In this document: positions 7,682-15,478 of the stretch, piece by piece
Position numbering within the stretch: position 1 is the first letter of the stretch
How the letters are laid out: each line of letters starts with the position of its first letter
Origin: JBBDMX01 sp040878035
GTDB lineage: Bacteria; Planctomycetota; Phycisphaerae; Phycisphaerales; Phycisphaeraceae
Direction: 5' to 3'
DNA length: 64,000 bases
Assembly (NCBI GenBank): GCA_040878035.1
Contig: JBBDMX010000059.1
Location: 33,617 to 97,616, forward strand
Made by a program: the position numbers and the translations under genes
Notes under the pieces: generated by a model
What the model was told of the DNA's origin: nothing
Database searches by the model: none
Seen by the model: only the letters and a program-made list of their open reading frames with translations

Positions 7682-8506
7682 ATGACAATACTGACAAAGC
7701 TTTGCATAGCTCTTGCATTCGCTCTTGCATTCGCTAGTGGCTGCAGCAAAAGTCCCGTGCCACTTCCTGATGCAGTGGCCGCCCTTGAGAAGCAGCTTTT
7801 GCAACGGTTCGGAACCACTGGCGAATCCTTGAGCCAGGTAATGGTTGAGATGACAAAGAATGGCGAATTTAAGGAGCTTAACGAACAGTATAGCGACGCG
7901 GATCTTTTTAAGTACGCGCAGGACATTGCTTGGACGCATCCATTGCGATCGTGGCTCTGTCAAATGTCATGCAGCGATTTTCGCACCAACAAGGAGCACT
8001 TGGATCTGCTAATGCCACGACTACCGATCATGACTACGGCGCTCGATGATCTGCGTGTAGCCATTGTTGCCGTCTTGTTCGACAACGACGTTGGTTTTAC
8101 GGATCGCTCGGTCTTATTGCATACACTAGGCCAGGCCAAAGACGGCGATATCATGGTATTTGTATACGTGATGGTCAGCGTGACGGATGCCGAACAAAAA
8201 GAGGCCCTTAGCGGCGAATATGGAAATGGCATGCTGCGTGTCGTTACTATTGAAACAGTGCTGGATGATTGCAAGTTTGATAATGTGAAACGTGCAGAAG
8301 AATTGCGCAAGTATCAAGAATTCCTGACGCAGAGCGACGTTGGCAAGCGTGTACTTCGGTTCAATGAGTTAACACTGGAGGGAAAGGGACATGAAGAGCT
8401 GGTGAATGGGTATAATAAGTGGGCGAGCGAGAGGAAATCGCGGTTTGAGGCAGAATGGCAGAGGAATATCGCCGCAACTTCGACGTCCAGTGACTCGTCG
8501 CCTTGA
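7682..8506 (+). CDS. Hypothetical lipoprotein, A+T-rich, probably acquired
   Basis: A 274-residue protein with a type II signal peptide: MTILTKLCIALAFALA, then a lipobox FASGC giving an acylated Cys near residue 21. It should be anchored in a membrane facing the periplasm or cell surface. The mature part is mostly helical and acidic/basic mixed, with no domain I recognise. Base composition and codon use are visibly richer in A and T than those of the neighbours (AAG, GAA, TTT and TTA are common). The gene sits between exact 39-bp direct repeats (7438-7476 and 8568-8606). Horizontal acquisition is inferred from these two facts. Confidence 0.7.
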   Translation: MTILTKLCIALAFALAFASGCSKSPVPLPDAVAALEKQLLQRFGTTGESLSQVMVEMTKNGEFKELNEQYSDADLFKYAQDIAWTHPLRSWLCQMSCSDFRTNKEHLDLLMPRLPIMTTALDDLRVAIVAVLFDNDVGFTDRSVLLHTLGQAKDGDIMVFVYVMVSVTDAEQKEALSGEYGNGMLRVVTIETVLDDCKFDNVKRAEELRKYQEFLTQSDVGKRVLRFNELTLEGKGHEELVNGYNKWASERKSRFEAEWQRNIAATSTSSDSSP

Positions 8507-8567
8507 TGGGTTGTAGTGGCTATAGTGGTCCAACGGCTTGTTAGAGACGGACAAGGTGTCAGGATTG

Positions 8568-8606
8568 TAACCCCTCACCCCCAAGAAATCAAATTTCCTA
8601 TCAGTA
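8568..8606. repeat. 39-bp direct repeat, right copy
   Basis: Exact copy of 7438-7476 in the same orientation. It abuts the ATG at 8612 of a gene fragment, so the sequence before that fragment has been replaced by the repeat. Confidence 0.95.
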
Positions 8607-8611
8607 ACTTC

Positions 8612-8824
8612 ATGACCGGACTCTTCCGCCCCGGCGAGACCTACCAATGCTGCGCCGTCGAGACCGACGACGATCTGTTCTTCCAAGTCCGGGGCGAGGA
8701 GGCGGGCGACGTGTTCCACTGGGAACTGGAGGACGTCCAGCCCCTGAGCCACGGGCGGGTCGGCATCCGCCACATGTGGACGCGCTGCTCGCGCTACGCC
8801 GACTTCAAGGTCTGGACCCTCTAA
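8612..8824 (+). pseudogene. C-terminal gene fragment, concanavalin/LamG-like (DUF1961-type?)
   Basis: About 70 residues ending HMWTRCSRYADFKVWTL. The segment GETYQCCAVETDDDLFFQVR, then HWELEDVQPLSHGRVGIRHM, looks like the last strands of a LamG/concanavalin-like carbohydrate-binding fold. In such proteins a GRxGxRxMxTRxSxYxDFxV ending is common. The N-terminal part is missing and is replaced by the 39-bp repeat. The stop was originally 12 nt ahead of the GTG of the beta-propeller gene, as the duplicated junction shows, so the two were probably co-transcribed. The family assignment is tentative. Confidence 0.4.
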
Positions 8825-9043
8825 AGGGGAACCCGCGTGAAAGAAGGGCGAGGAAAAGGGGTCGGGAGTCTTTGATTGACCGTCGGCGGCGATTCGGGTA
8901 GACTGGCGGTATGCCCAGGGGCGCAAAAGGGGTCGGGAGTCTTTGATTGACTTCCGGATGTCCGCAAAGCCCAAATAATGACTCCCGACCCCTTTTCTCT
9001 CCCAAGGTCTGGACCCTCTAAAGGGGAACCCGCGTGAAAGAAG
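8806..9043. repeat. 41-bp duplication flanking a REPIN-type insertion
   Basis: The 41 nt at 8806-8846 (beginning CAAGGTCTGGACCCTCTAAA) recur exactly at 9003-9043. The segment includes the end of the upstream gene fragment and the start of the beta-propeller gene. Between the copies lie a half REP (8854-8880), a 44-nt spacer and a full 72-bp palindromic element (8925-8996). The first copy of the downstream gene start (GTG at 8837) now runs into the repeat and stops after 12 codons. Confidence 0.9.
8925..8996. repeat. 72-bp REPIN-like palindromic element, left copy
   Basis: The element starts AAAAGGGGTCGGGAGTC and ends with its inverse GACTCCCGACCCCTTTT, with a 38-nt asymmetric core starting TTTGATTGACTTCCGG. 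An inverted copy of the same 72-bp length lies at 10149-10220; the core differs at about four positions. An extra half element is at 8854-8880. Pairs of inverted REPs like this are typically mobilised in trans by RAYT-type transposases; none is encoded in this window. Confidence 0.85.
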
Positions 9044-10128
9044 AGCGATTCGAACTGAACCCGGTGCACGACGGCGCGGGCACAACGCTGCTGAGTTGGA
9101 ACGGCACCTGCCCGGAAAGCCCCGACGGGCGACGCGTCGCTTACTTTCGGATGCCCATCCCGGCCTCCGAAACCCACCAGTCTTTCACCGGCGAGATATG
9201 GGTTTGCGGCGTCGGCCTTACCGGTCACCGCAAGGTCTTTGAGATGGGGATGGAGTGTGCGGGCTTCCAGCACAACGGCGGGATGGCGATGTGGGTGGAC
9301 GGCCGGCGGCTGGCCTTCCGGGGCACCGCAGGGCCGACGGAGACGATCTATGTGGTGGACGCCGAAACCGGTGAACTGCTGCACGAACCAATCGCCGGCG
9401 GCATCGGGCACCACGCCATGCGGGGGAAAGTGCCCTTCTCGGTCACGGCCGCCGAATGCGATGAAAACGCGGCTTACCCGGCGATTGACGAGGCGGGCAT
9501 CTATGCCCTGGACTGCGATGCCGGCTCAGTTGAGAAGATCGTCGCCACCGAGGACGTGCTGAGTTTCGTTCGTTCCCGGGGCTTCACGCCAACGGAACGC
9601 ACGCCGAGCATCTCACACGTCATGCTGAACTCCACCGCCGAGCGCGTGATGGCCCGCTGGGACCTGAAGGAATGCAAGGCGATAATCTCGTGTGATGTCG
9701 GCGGCGAACAATGGGAAATAATCCCCGACAAACCGCTGCACCAGATATGGTTCGATACGGAGACCTACGCGGCGGTTTATCGAAAAACCGGGCACATCCA
9801 CCGATACGCGCAGGATGGAACGAGGCGGGAGATCCTGGCGGGGCCGGGGAACCATTTCGATATCTCGCCGGACAGGCAGTGGATCGTCACGGACCCCAGA
9901 TATCACCAGGTGCCGGTGACGATACACCTCTACCGTCGCGGCAAGACTGAGCCCGCAGCCATACTCGCCAGCCACGACCTGGGCCACCCGACGTGGCATC
10001 TGCGTGCGCACGCCAATCCCGTATTCTCACGGGACGGGCGGAGCGTCTACTTCCTGCATCCGTTGAATGAGGGGACGGTGCAGGCTGTGTGGGTGAACGT
10101 CGCATCGGTCGTCGAGAAACAGAAGTGA
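9034..10128 (+). CDS. WD40/TolB-like beta-propeller protein, oligogalacturonide-lyase-like
   Basis: A 364-residue protein without a signal peptide. It is built from repeated beta-blades, with phrases such as SPDGRRVAYF near residue 30, MWVDGRRLAFRG near residue 85, HFDISPDRQWIVTD near residue 275, and HANPVFSRDGRSVYFLHP near residue 330. The late HAN-P-FSxDGRxVYF motif and an SHVMLNSTAERVM segment near residue 195 recall oligogalacturonide lyases (PL22) and related sugar-acting propellers. The start is GTG with AGGGGAA about eight nt upstream. It is bracketed by inverted 72-bp repeats. Enzymatic identity is not certain; a non-catalytic propeller is possible. Confidence 0.6.
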   Translation: MKEERFELNPVHDGAGTTLLSWNGTCPESPDGRRVAYFRMPIPASETHQSFTGEIWVCGVGLTGHRKVFEMGMECAGFQHNGGMAMWVDGRRLAFRGTAGPTETIYVVDAETGELLHEPIAGGIGHHAMRGKVPFSVTAAECDENAAYPAIDEAGIYALDCDAGSVEKIVATEDVLSFVRSRGFTPTERTPSISHVMLNSTAERVMARWDLKECKAIISCDVGGEQWEIIPDKPLHQIWFDTETYAAVYRKTGHIHRYAQDGTRREILAGPGNHFDISPDRQWIVTDPRYHQVPVTIHLYRRGKTEPAAILASHDLGHPTWHLRAHANPVFSRDGRSVYFLHPLNEGTVQAVWVNVASVVEKQK

Positions 10129-10148
10129 AGACGAGGAAAAGGACGAGG

Positions 10149-10220
10149 AAAAGGGGTCGGGAGTCATTATTTGGCCTTTGGGGGCAGCCGGAAGTCAATC
10201 AAAGACTCCCGACCCCTTTT
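10149..10220. repeat. 72-bp REPIN-like palindromic element, right copy (inverted)
   Basis: Inverted counterpart of 8925-8996: it begins AAAAGGGGTCGGGAGTCATT and ends AAAGACTCCCGACCCCTTTT. A further half element, GACTCCCGACCCCTTT, lies at 10271-10286. It is positioned directly behind the stop of the beta-propeller gene and could serve as a hairpin terminator for it. Confidence 0.85.
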
Positions 10221-10310
10221 TCGCCCCCCCCAGTGATGTCCCTCTTTCCGGGCCCCCGGAACGTTTATATGACTCCCGACCCCTTTGCCTCCCCCTCGGG
10301 ACCGCCCGAA

Positions 10311-11900
10311 TCATTGCTGGTGCCTGCTGGCCTTGAGCCACTGATCCCAGCGTGTAAAGACCTCTTCGACTGGTAGCACATGAATACGGTCTTCCTCTAG
10401 AAACAGCGCGTAGTCGTACCCGTCGTAGTTGATGGCGTCCACACCATGCCGTAAGGCGGTCAGGCCCGTGTGGCCGGTCTGGCCCACCACCACGATCTCG
10501 CGATCTTTGGGCGTCACAGCCGAACTCAGTTGGGCAGTCATCCCGACCTTGCCCGCGATCTGCGCGAAATATTCGGGAGCCGGCATGGTATCGATGGATT
10601 TCACTTGAGTTGTCCGCAGTTTTTCATAGGTCTTGGGCGCCGCGGCTTGGGTTAGCGCCTCCAGAACATGTATGCGATGGGATCCGGTCGATTGCTTGCG
10701 CAGTTCGGCGATCACCCTGCCCACGATCGAGGGATGTCCGATGTTGGCAAGGGCCAGAGTTGTCTCCAATCGCGTGTCGGATCGGGTGTCCAGGATTGTC
10801 AGGAGATCCGGGATCGCCTCCTCGGCCCGCAGTGTTCCCAACTGGCTGATGGCGACTTGTGATGTGCTGTCTTTGTCTGCGGCCAGCCTGCGGAGTGCCG
10901 GAATGGCCTTGGTTGATCCGAATGCCCCCAGTAAGCGCATAGCATCCGCCTTGGTATTCAAGTTCGCTACCGCAGTGCGTCCCTCATACTCGCCGGTGTC
11001 CAGAAACTTGATGAGAGCATCCTGGATTGTCTTGGCATGGACCTCCAGAAGCCGATCGCGCATCGTGCTGCGTCGCTCCAGGGCGTCGTCAGTAAGCCAG
11101 CGCATTGCGATTGGAACGGTGCGGGCATCATCCCATTTGATCAGCACCGCCAGGACATAAGGATTGATCTGGTTCCATTGGCGGTCCTTGATCGAGGTGA
11201 GATAGAGTTTTTCGGCGGAAGTCCTGGCGTCCAACTGGAACAAAGCCCAAGCTGCCCAATGCCGGGTGTCGCTGTCGGGGTGCTCCAGGATCTGTTCGAG
11301 TCTCGGACCCGCTTCGGTGCCCTTGACGGCGACGATGTCGCGGATCGCATCGCAGAGCTGCCCCGGGTCCTGGCCATGTAGCTTGGGCAGCAGGAAGGGC
11401 AGCGCCGCATGGGAACGCATGTCGATCAGATTTCTCAGGGCAATCCTCTGGACGCTGGGAAAGGGGCTGCCGGCAAACTCCGCGATCCCCACGTCACATC
11501 CCTGGACCTTGCAGTTCTTTACCAAGAAAGCCACTTCATACATCAGGCTATACTGGCGTTGCTCAGGAAGGTGAACCGCCAGACCCGGAAGGGAGCGTTC
11601 GAGGATGAGCGAGTAGTCTTCATCGGTGAGCTTATAACGTGGCGTCGCTCTGGTTGGGCCGCTCCTTCTTGCCGGGATAACCAGTTCCTCGATCAGTGCG
11701 GCTCGTACGTCCGGGTCGGAGGACTGCATGCGACGCACCACATCAGGCACGGAGGATTTGGCTGCTTCAGAAAGTTCTTGGGTGACTTCTGCGGCGCTTA
11801 TTGCTGAGCCACTGACCAGCCCGGATAGACACATCGCCAGCGCGAACAATGCCCGAAACAGCCACCCAATCGCGCAGCAGGCGTTAGCCCTTACCGTCAT
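10311..11900 (-). CDS. Secreted HEAT-repeat protein
   Basis: A 529-residue protein with an N-terminal signal peptide: a hydrophobic stretch WLFRALFALAMCLSGLVSG, then an Ala-rich cleavage region near residue 36. The mature part is a row of HEAT-like helical pairs from about residue 40 to 430. Typical repeats include SVQRIALRNLIDMRSHAALP, STKAIPALRRLAADKDST and RAEEAIPDLLTILDTRSD. The C-terminal 80 residues are different and more beta-like, with REIVVVGQTGHTG and DYALFLEEDRIHVLPVEEVF. HEAT arrays usually act as protein-binding scaffolds. It is transcribed convergently with the beta-propeller gene and has no clear operon partner. The specific role is unknown. Confidence 0.7.
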   Translation of the reverse strand: MTVRANACCAIGWLFRALFALAMCLSGLVSGSAISAAEVTQELSEAAKSSVPDVVRRMQSSDPDVRAALIEELVIPARRSGPTRATPRYKLTDEDYSLILERSLPGLAVHLPEQRQYSLMYEVAFLVKNCKVQGCDVGIAEFAGSPFPSVQRIALRNLIDMRSHAALPFLLPKLHGQDPGQLCDAIRDIVAVKGTEAGPRLEQILEHPDSDTRHWAAWALFQLDARTSAEKLYLTSIKDRQWNQINPYVLAVLIKWDDARTVPIAMRWLTDDALERRSTMRDRLLEVHAKTIQDALIKFLDTGEYEGRTAVANLNTKADAMRLLGAFGSTKAIPALRRLAADKDSTSQVAISQLGTLRAEEAIPDLLTILDTRSDTRLETTLALANIGHPSIVGRVIAELRKQSTGSHRIHVLEALTQAAAPKTYEKLRTTQVKSIDTMPAPEYFAQIAGKVGMTAQLSSAVTPKDREIVVVGQTGHTGLTALRHGVDAINYDGYDYALFLEEDRIHVLPVEEVFTRWDQWLKASRHQQ

Positions 11901-12281
11901 GTGAAGTTACCCCTGGACTTACCTCGAACACAAAGTCTCGGTTGAATTTATTGGCCATAGCGGCCCCCGCAAGGCTGGACGTGTCCCGCCCCCGGAAGCC
12001 AGAAACCGTACCCCCGGGAACGCCCGGGAGTTGAGGTTGACCGGCAGGGTACGGTTCGTACAGGGAAAATGCAAGGGGCAAGGGGCGGGGGCGAAGCGCC
12101 CGATGCAGGGTGGAGAGTGGAAGGTGGAGGCGGGGCGAAGCGCCCAGTGCAGGGTGGAGAGTGGAAGGTGGAGAGTTGCCGACTCCTGTCTCCTGTTCTC
12201 CCGCTCTCTCGTCTCCCGTTGCGCTTGGCGACCGCGTCCCGGCGGGGATAGTATGGCCGGCACCACAAGGAGAGGCGCCCC
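11901..12281. other. Divergent intergenic region with a 44-bp tandem duplication
   Basis: This gap separates the divergent HEAT-repeat and GH2 genes and must hold both promoters, though no clear -35/-10 pair stands out. It contains a direct repeat of period 44 nt (12088-12131 and 12132-12172), each copy including GGGGCGAAGCGCCC and GTGCAGGG/ATGCAGGG-TGGAGAGTGGAAGG. A short hairpin with CCCGGG arms lies around 12012-12030. No gene is supported here. Confidence 0.6.
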
Positions 12282-14102
12282 ATGACCGTCCCGCGTTCTG
12301 AATATCCCCGTCCGCAATTCGTGCGCAAGGACTGGCTCTGCCTCAATGGCGCCTGGCAATTCGAGATGGACCCGGGCGACAGCGGGCTGGAGCGCGGAAT
12401 GATGAGCCGCGAACTGACCGGCAGCATTACCGTGCCTTTCTGTCCTGAGTCCAAACTTTCGGGCATCGAGCACACGGATTTCATGGCTGCGGTGTGGTAT
12501 CGCCGGTCGGTGGACATTCCCGCGGGTTGGGCCGGCCGCGATGTGCTCTTGCATTTTCAGGCGGTCGATTACGACGCCACGGTCTGGGTCAACGGCCAGG
12601 AGGTCGCGCGTCATCGCGGCGGGTTCACGCCGTTCACTTGTGATTTGCGCGGCATCGTCAAGGCTGGGGAATCGGCCACGATTGTGCTGCGTGCCCGCGA
12701 TTACCGGCGCCAGCCCATGCCGCGCGGCAAGCAGTCCGACACTTACGCAAACCACGGCTGCCACTACACGCGCACCACGGGCATCTGGCAGACGGTGTGG
12801 CTCGAACCGGTGCCCGACACGCGGCTGGAGCGTGCCCGCATCACGCCGGATGTCGCCGGCGGGGCGTTCCACATTCAGCAGCCCGTGCATGGCCCTACGC
12901 GCGGCCTGCGCCTGGCTGCCACGCTGTTGGACGACCAGGGCGTGGTCGCTGCTGCGCAGACGGAGGCTGACCACGATTTGGCGCCGGCGCTGACGCTGGT
13001 GATTCCCGCGCAGCGCCGCCGCCTCTGGTCCACGCAGGATCCCCATCTCTACAGCCTGCGCCTCACGCTGATTGATGAGCATGACCGCGTGGTCGATGCC
13101 GTGGAAAGCTACGCCGGCCTGCGCAGCGTCCGCATCGACGGCAAGGCCATCAAGATCAACGGCTGCACCGTGTTTCAGCGGCTTGTGCTCGATCAGGGCT
13201 ATTACCCGGATGGGCTGATGACCGCGCCCGACGACCAGGCGCTGATCGATGACATTCGCCTGAGCATGGCGGCCGGGTTTAACGGAGCGCGTCTGCATCA
13301 GAAGGTGTTCGAGGAGCGCTTCCTCTATCACGCCGACCGTCTGGGCTACCTGGTCTGGGGCGAATTCGGCGATTGGGGCTGCCGCAGCGCCGGCCCGCCC
13401 GACGACCACCAGCAGCCCGGCGCCACCTACATCACGCAGTGGCTCGAAGCGCTGGGGCGCGACTACTCGCATCCCGCGATCATCGGCTGGTGCCCGCTCA
13501 ACGAAACGCTCCAGCCTCTGCACGACCGCATCACCGTGTTGGACGATGTGACGCGCGGCATGTTCCTGGCGACCAAGGCCATGGATAGCACGCGGCCGGT
13601 CCTGGACGCCTCGGGCTACTCTCATCGCGTGCGTGAGTCGGATGTCTACGACTCGCACAACTACGAGCAGGACCCCGCCAAGTTCAAGCAGATGATGGCC
13701 GGCCTGACCGGGGGCACGCCCTTTGTCAACACCCACGGCAAAGACGTTTGGTCAGTCTCCTACCGCGGCCAGCCCTATTTCTGCAGCGAGTTCGGCGGCA
13801 TCTGGTGGAACCCCGACGCCCGACCCGGGGACGCTTCATGGGGCTACGGCCAGCGGCCGGGCACGCTCGAGGAGTTCTATCAGCGCTTCGAGGGGCTCTG
13901 TGCCGTGCTGCTGGATCATCCCGAGATGTTCGGCTATTGCTACACGCAACTCACGGATGTGTTTCAGGAGCAGAACGGCATCTATCGCTTTGATCGCACG
14001 ACCAAGTTCGACATGGCGCGGATTCGTGCAGCCCAGGTGCGCCCCGCTGCCATGGAAACTAATAGCGCCCCAGCGCCTGCACCCGCGGCGGCCGGCGCGT
14101 AG
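12282..14102 (+). CDS. Glycoside hydrolase family 2 protein
   Basis: A 606-residue GH2 enzyme of the beta-galactosidase/beta-glucuronidase clan. Domain order: N-terminal sugar-binding jelly roll (residues ~1-170, with LNGAWQFEMDPGD, YRRSVDIPAGW, VWVNGQEVARHRGGFTPF and TTGIWQTVWLEP), immunoglobulin-like sandwich (~175-285), then the TIM barrel. Likely catalytic residues are Glu408 in PLNE (acid/base) and Glu503 in CSEFGG (nucleophile). There is no signal peptide, so it acts in the cytoplasm or leaves by another route. AAGGAG precedes the ATG by about 10 nt. Residues 590-606 are an Ala/Pro tail. The exact substrate cannot be decided. Confidence 0.9.
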   Translation: MTVPRSEYPRPQFVRKDWLCLNGAWQFEMDPGDSGLERGMMSRELTGSITVPFCPESKLSGIEHTDFMAAVWYRRSVDIPAGWAGRDVLLHFQAVDYDATVWVNGQEVARHRGGFTPFTCDLRGIVKAGESATIVLRARDYRRQPMPRGKQSDTYANHGCHYTRTTGIWQTVWLEPVPDTRLERARITPDVAGGAFHIQQPVHGPTRGLRLAATLLDDQGVVAAAQTEADHDLAPALTLVIPAQRRRLWSTQDPHLYSLRLTLIDEHDRVVDAVESYAGLRSVRIDGKAIKINGCTVFQRLVLDQGYYPDGLMTAPDDQALIDDIRLSMAAGFNGARLHQKVFEERFLYHADRLGYLVWGEFGDWGCRSAGPPDDHQQPGATYITQWLEALGRDYSHPAIIGWCPLNETLQPLHDRITVLDDVTRGMFLATKAMDSTRPVLDASGYSHRVRESDVYDSHNYEQDPAKFKQMMAGLTGGTPFVNTHGKDVWSVSYRGQPYFCSEFGGIWWNPDARPGDASWGYGQRPGTLEEFYQRFEGLCAVLLDHPEMFGYCYTQLTDVFQEQNGIYRFDRTTKFDMARIRAAQVRPAAMETNSAPAPAPAAAGA

Positions 14103-14168
14103 ACTAAGCTAACGGGCCGCCTGCAATAATCGGCCATTTCAGACGTCTCTATTGCTACAGGAAACCCA

Positions 14169-15059
14169 ATGCACCCATCCCGCCCGTTGATCGTCATTCT
14201 GTTGGGCTTGCTACTGACCGGCGTTGCCGCGGCCCAACTCCCGACCGCGCCGGCCGAACCTTCCGCCAGCGAAACCGATGTCGCTGCGCCGACCACCCAG
14301 CCCGCCGGCAGCGATGTGGTCCACACCCAGGCCGGCGCTTTGATTCACAAGCTCAAGCAAGGCGGGTTGACCGTGTTGGTCCAGCTCCTGCTCTCGGTCC
14401 TGGGCCTGGCGGTCGTGCTCGAACGCATGATCCACTTGAACCGCCGATCCATCGCGCCCGAGGGCCTGGCGCAGCGTGCCGATCAACTCTGGCGGCAAGG
14501 CAAGTTCAGCGAAATCGAAGCCATGGCGACCCGCGACGGCAGCGTCCTGGGCATCATCATCGCCAGCATCGTCCGCCATCGCGACCGCGATGCCACCACG
14601 CTCTCGACCATCACCGGCGACATCGGCTCGCGCGAGCTGCGCCGCCACCTCCAGAAGCTCTACCCGCTGGCGATCGTCGCCACCCTCGAACCGTTGCTGG
14701 GTCTGCTGGGCACCATCCTGGGCATGATCGGCGCCTTTGACAGCGTGGCGCTGGCGGGGTCGATGGGCGACGCCTCCATACTCGCCAACGACATCGCCAA
14801 GGCCCTGGTGACCACGGCCGTGGGCTTGATCATCGCCATCCCCGCGCTATTCCTATACCACTACCTCAAGGGCCGCGTCAGCATCCTCAGCGTCCAGTTG
14901 GAGGAGCAGGCCAGCGAGCTGATCGTTGACTGGACCGGGCCGGCCAACGCAACAGCGACACAGATCAAGCCCGCAGCCAAGCCGCCCACCACCGCCGTAG
15001 CGCCGGCTCCGGGGGCGCCGGGGGGTCCGGGGGCGCCGGGCACCAAGGAGGGCAACTGA
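14169..15059 (+). CDS. exbB: MotA/TolQ/ExbB proton channel family protein
   Basis: A 296-residue inner-membrane protein that, with ExbD, converts proton flow into force on a periplasm-spanning partner. It has a signal-like N-terminus (residues 1-22) and three membrane segments: TVLVQLLLSVLGLAVVLE (residues ~70-88), IVATLEPLLGLLGTILGMIG (~165-185) and LVTTAVGLIIAIPALFLYHY (~215-235). The GLLGTxxGMI motif is the family hallmark. The C-terminal tail is a Pro/Gly/Ala linker (APGAPGGPGAPG) coded by a run of the same GGGGGxCCGG-type sequence seen in intergenic repeats nearby. It heads a three-gene operon with exbD and a TolA-like gene. Confidence 0.9.
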   Translation: MHPSRPLIVILLGLLLTGVAAAQLPTAPAEPSASETDVAAPTTQPAGSDVVHTQAGALIHKLKQGGLTVLVQLLLSVLGLAVVLERMIHLNRRSIAPEGLAQRADQLWRQGKFSEIEAMATRDGSVLGIIIASIVRHRDRDATTLSTITGDIGSRELRRHLQKLYPLAIVATLEPLLGLLGTILGMIGAFDSVALAGSMGDASILANDIAKALVTTAVGLIIAIPALFLYHYLKGRVSILSVQLEEQASELIVDWTGPANATATQIKPAAKPPTTAVAPAPGAPGGPGAPGTKEGN

Positions 15060-15061
15060 TC

Positions 15062-15478
15062 ATGCGCATTGACCTCCAGGATGATGACGCCGTCGAAGTG
15101 CAGATGGCGCCGCTGATCGATTGTGTGTTCCTGCTGCTCATCTTTTTCCTCGTAGCCACGTCGTTGAAGAAGATCGAGAAGGAGCTGCCTCTGGAACTGC
15201 CGCACTCGGCGGCGGCGATCAGCGTGTCGGTCGATCCACAGACCATGGTGATCGGCATCGACCGCACGGGCCAGCCGTACATCAACGGCCAGCCGGTGAC
15301 CTTCGGCGTACTGGAGCAACAGATCAGCACCGCGGCGGCTAACGACCCCCAGCAACGCGTCCGCATCGACGCCGACCGCGACACGCCCTGGCAGCACGTG
15401 GTTCACATTCTCGATGCCCTCCAATTCAGAGGACTGAACAATGTCGGAGTCCACACCAAGCGGTTCGATCGCCGATAA
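15062..15478 (+). CDS. exbD: ExbD/TolR biopolymer transport protein
   Basis: A 138-residue protein with a short cytoplasmic N-terminus, one membrane helix and a periplasmic domain. The helix contains the essential membrane Asp in MAPLIDCVFLLLIFFLVATS (residues ~17-36). The periplasmic part follows the ExbD pattern: ELPLELPHSAAA, then TGQPYINGQPVTFGVLEQQI, and RVRIDADRDTPWQHVVHILD. AAGGAGG overlaps the end of exbB and supports the ATG. The end overlaps the start of the next gene by 38 nt, so the two are probably translationally coupled. Confidence 0.92.
   Translation: MRIDLQDDDAVEVQMAPLIDCVFLLLIFFLVATSLKKIEKELPLELPHSAAAISVSVDPQTMVIGIDRTGQPYINGQPVTFGVLEQQISTAAANDPQQRVRIDADRDTPWQHVVHILDALQFRGLNNVGVHTKRFDRR

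Noticed and set aside
8854..10286. CRISPR-like array of GGGGTCGGGAGTC repeats
   Set aside because: Copies occur in both orientations with irregular spacing and a whole gene between; they are palindromic REP elements, not a repeat-spacer array.
11919..13736. 605-residue open frame on the minus strand across the GH2 gene
   Set aside because: Antisense of a gene with clear GH2 motifs; the translation shows no family pattern.
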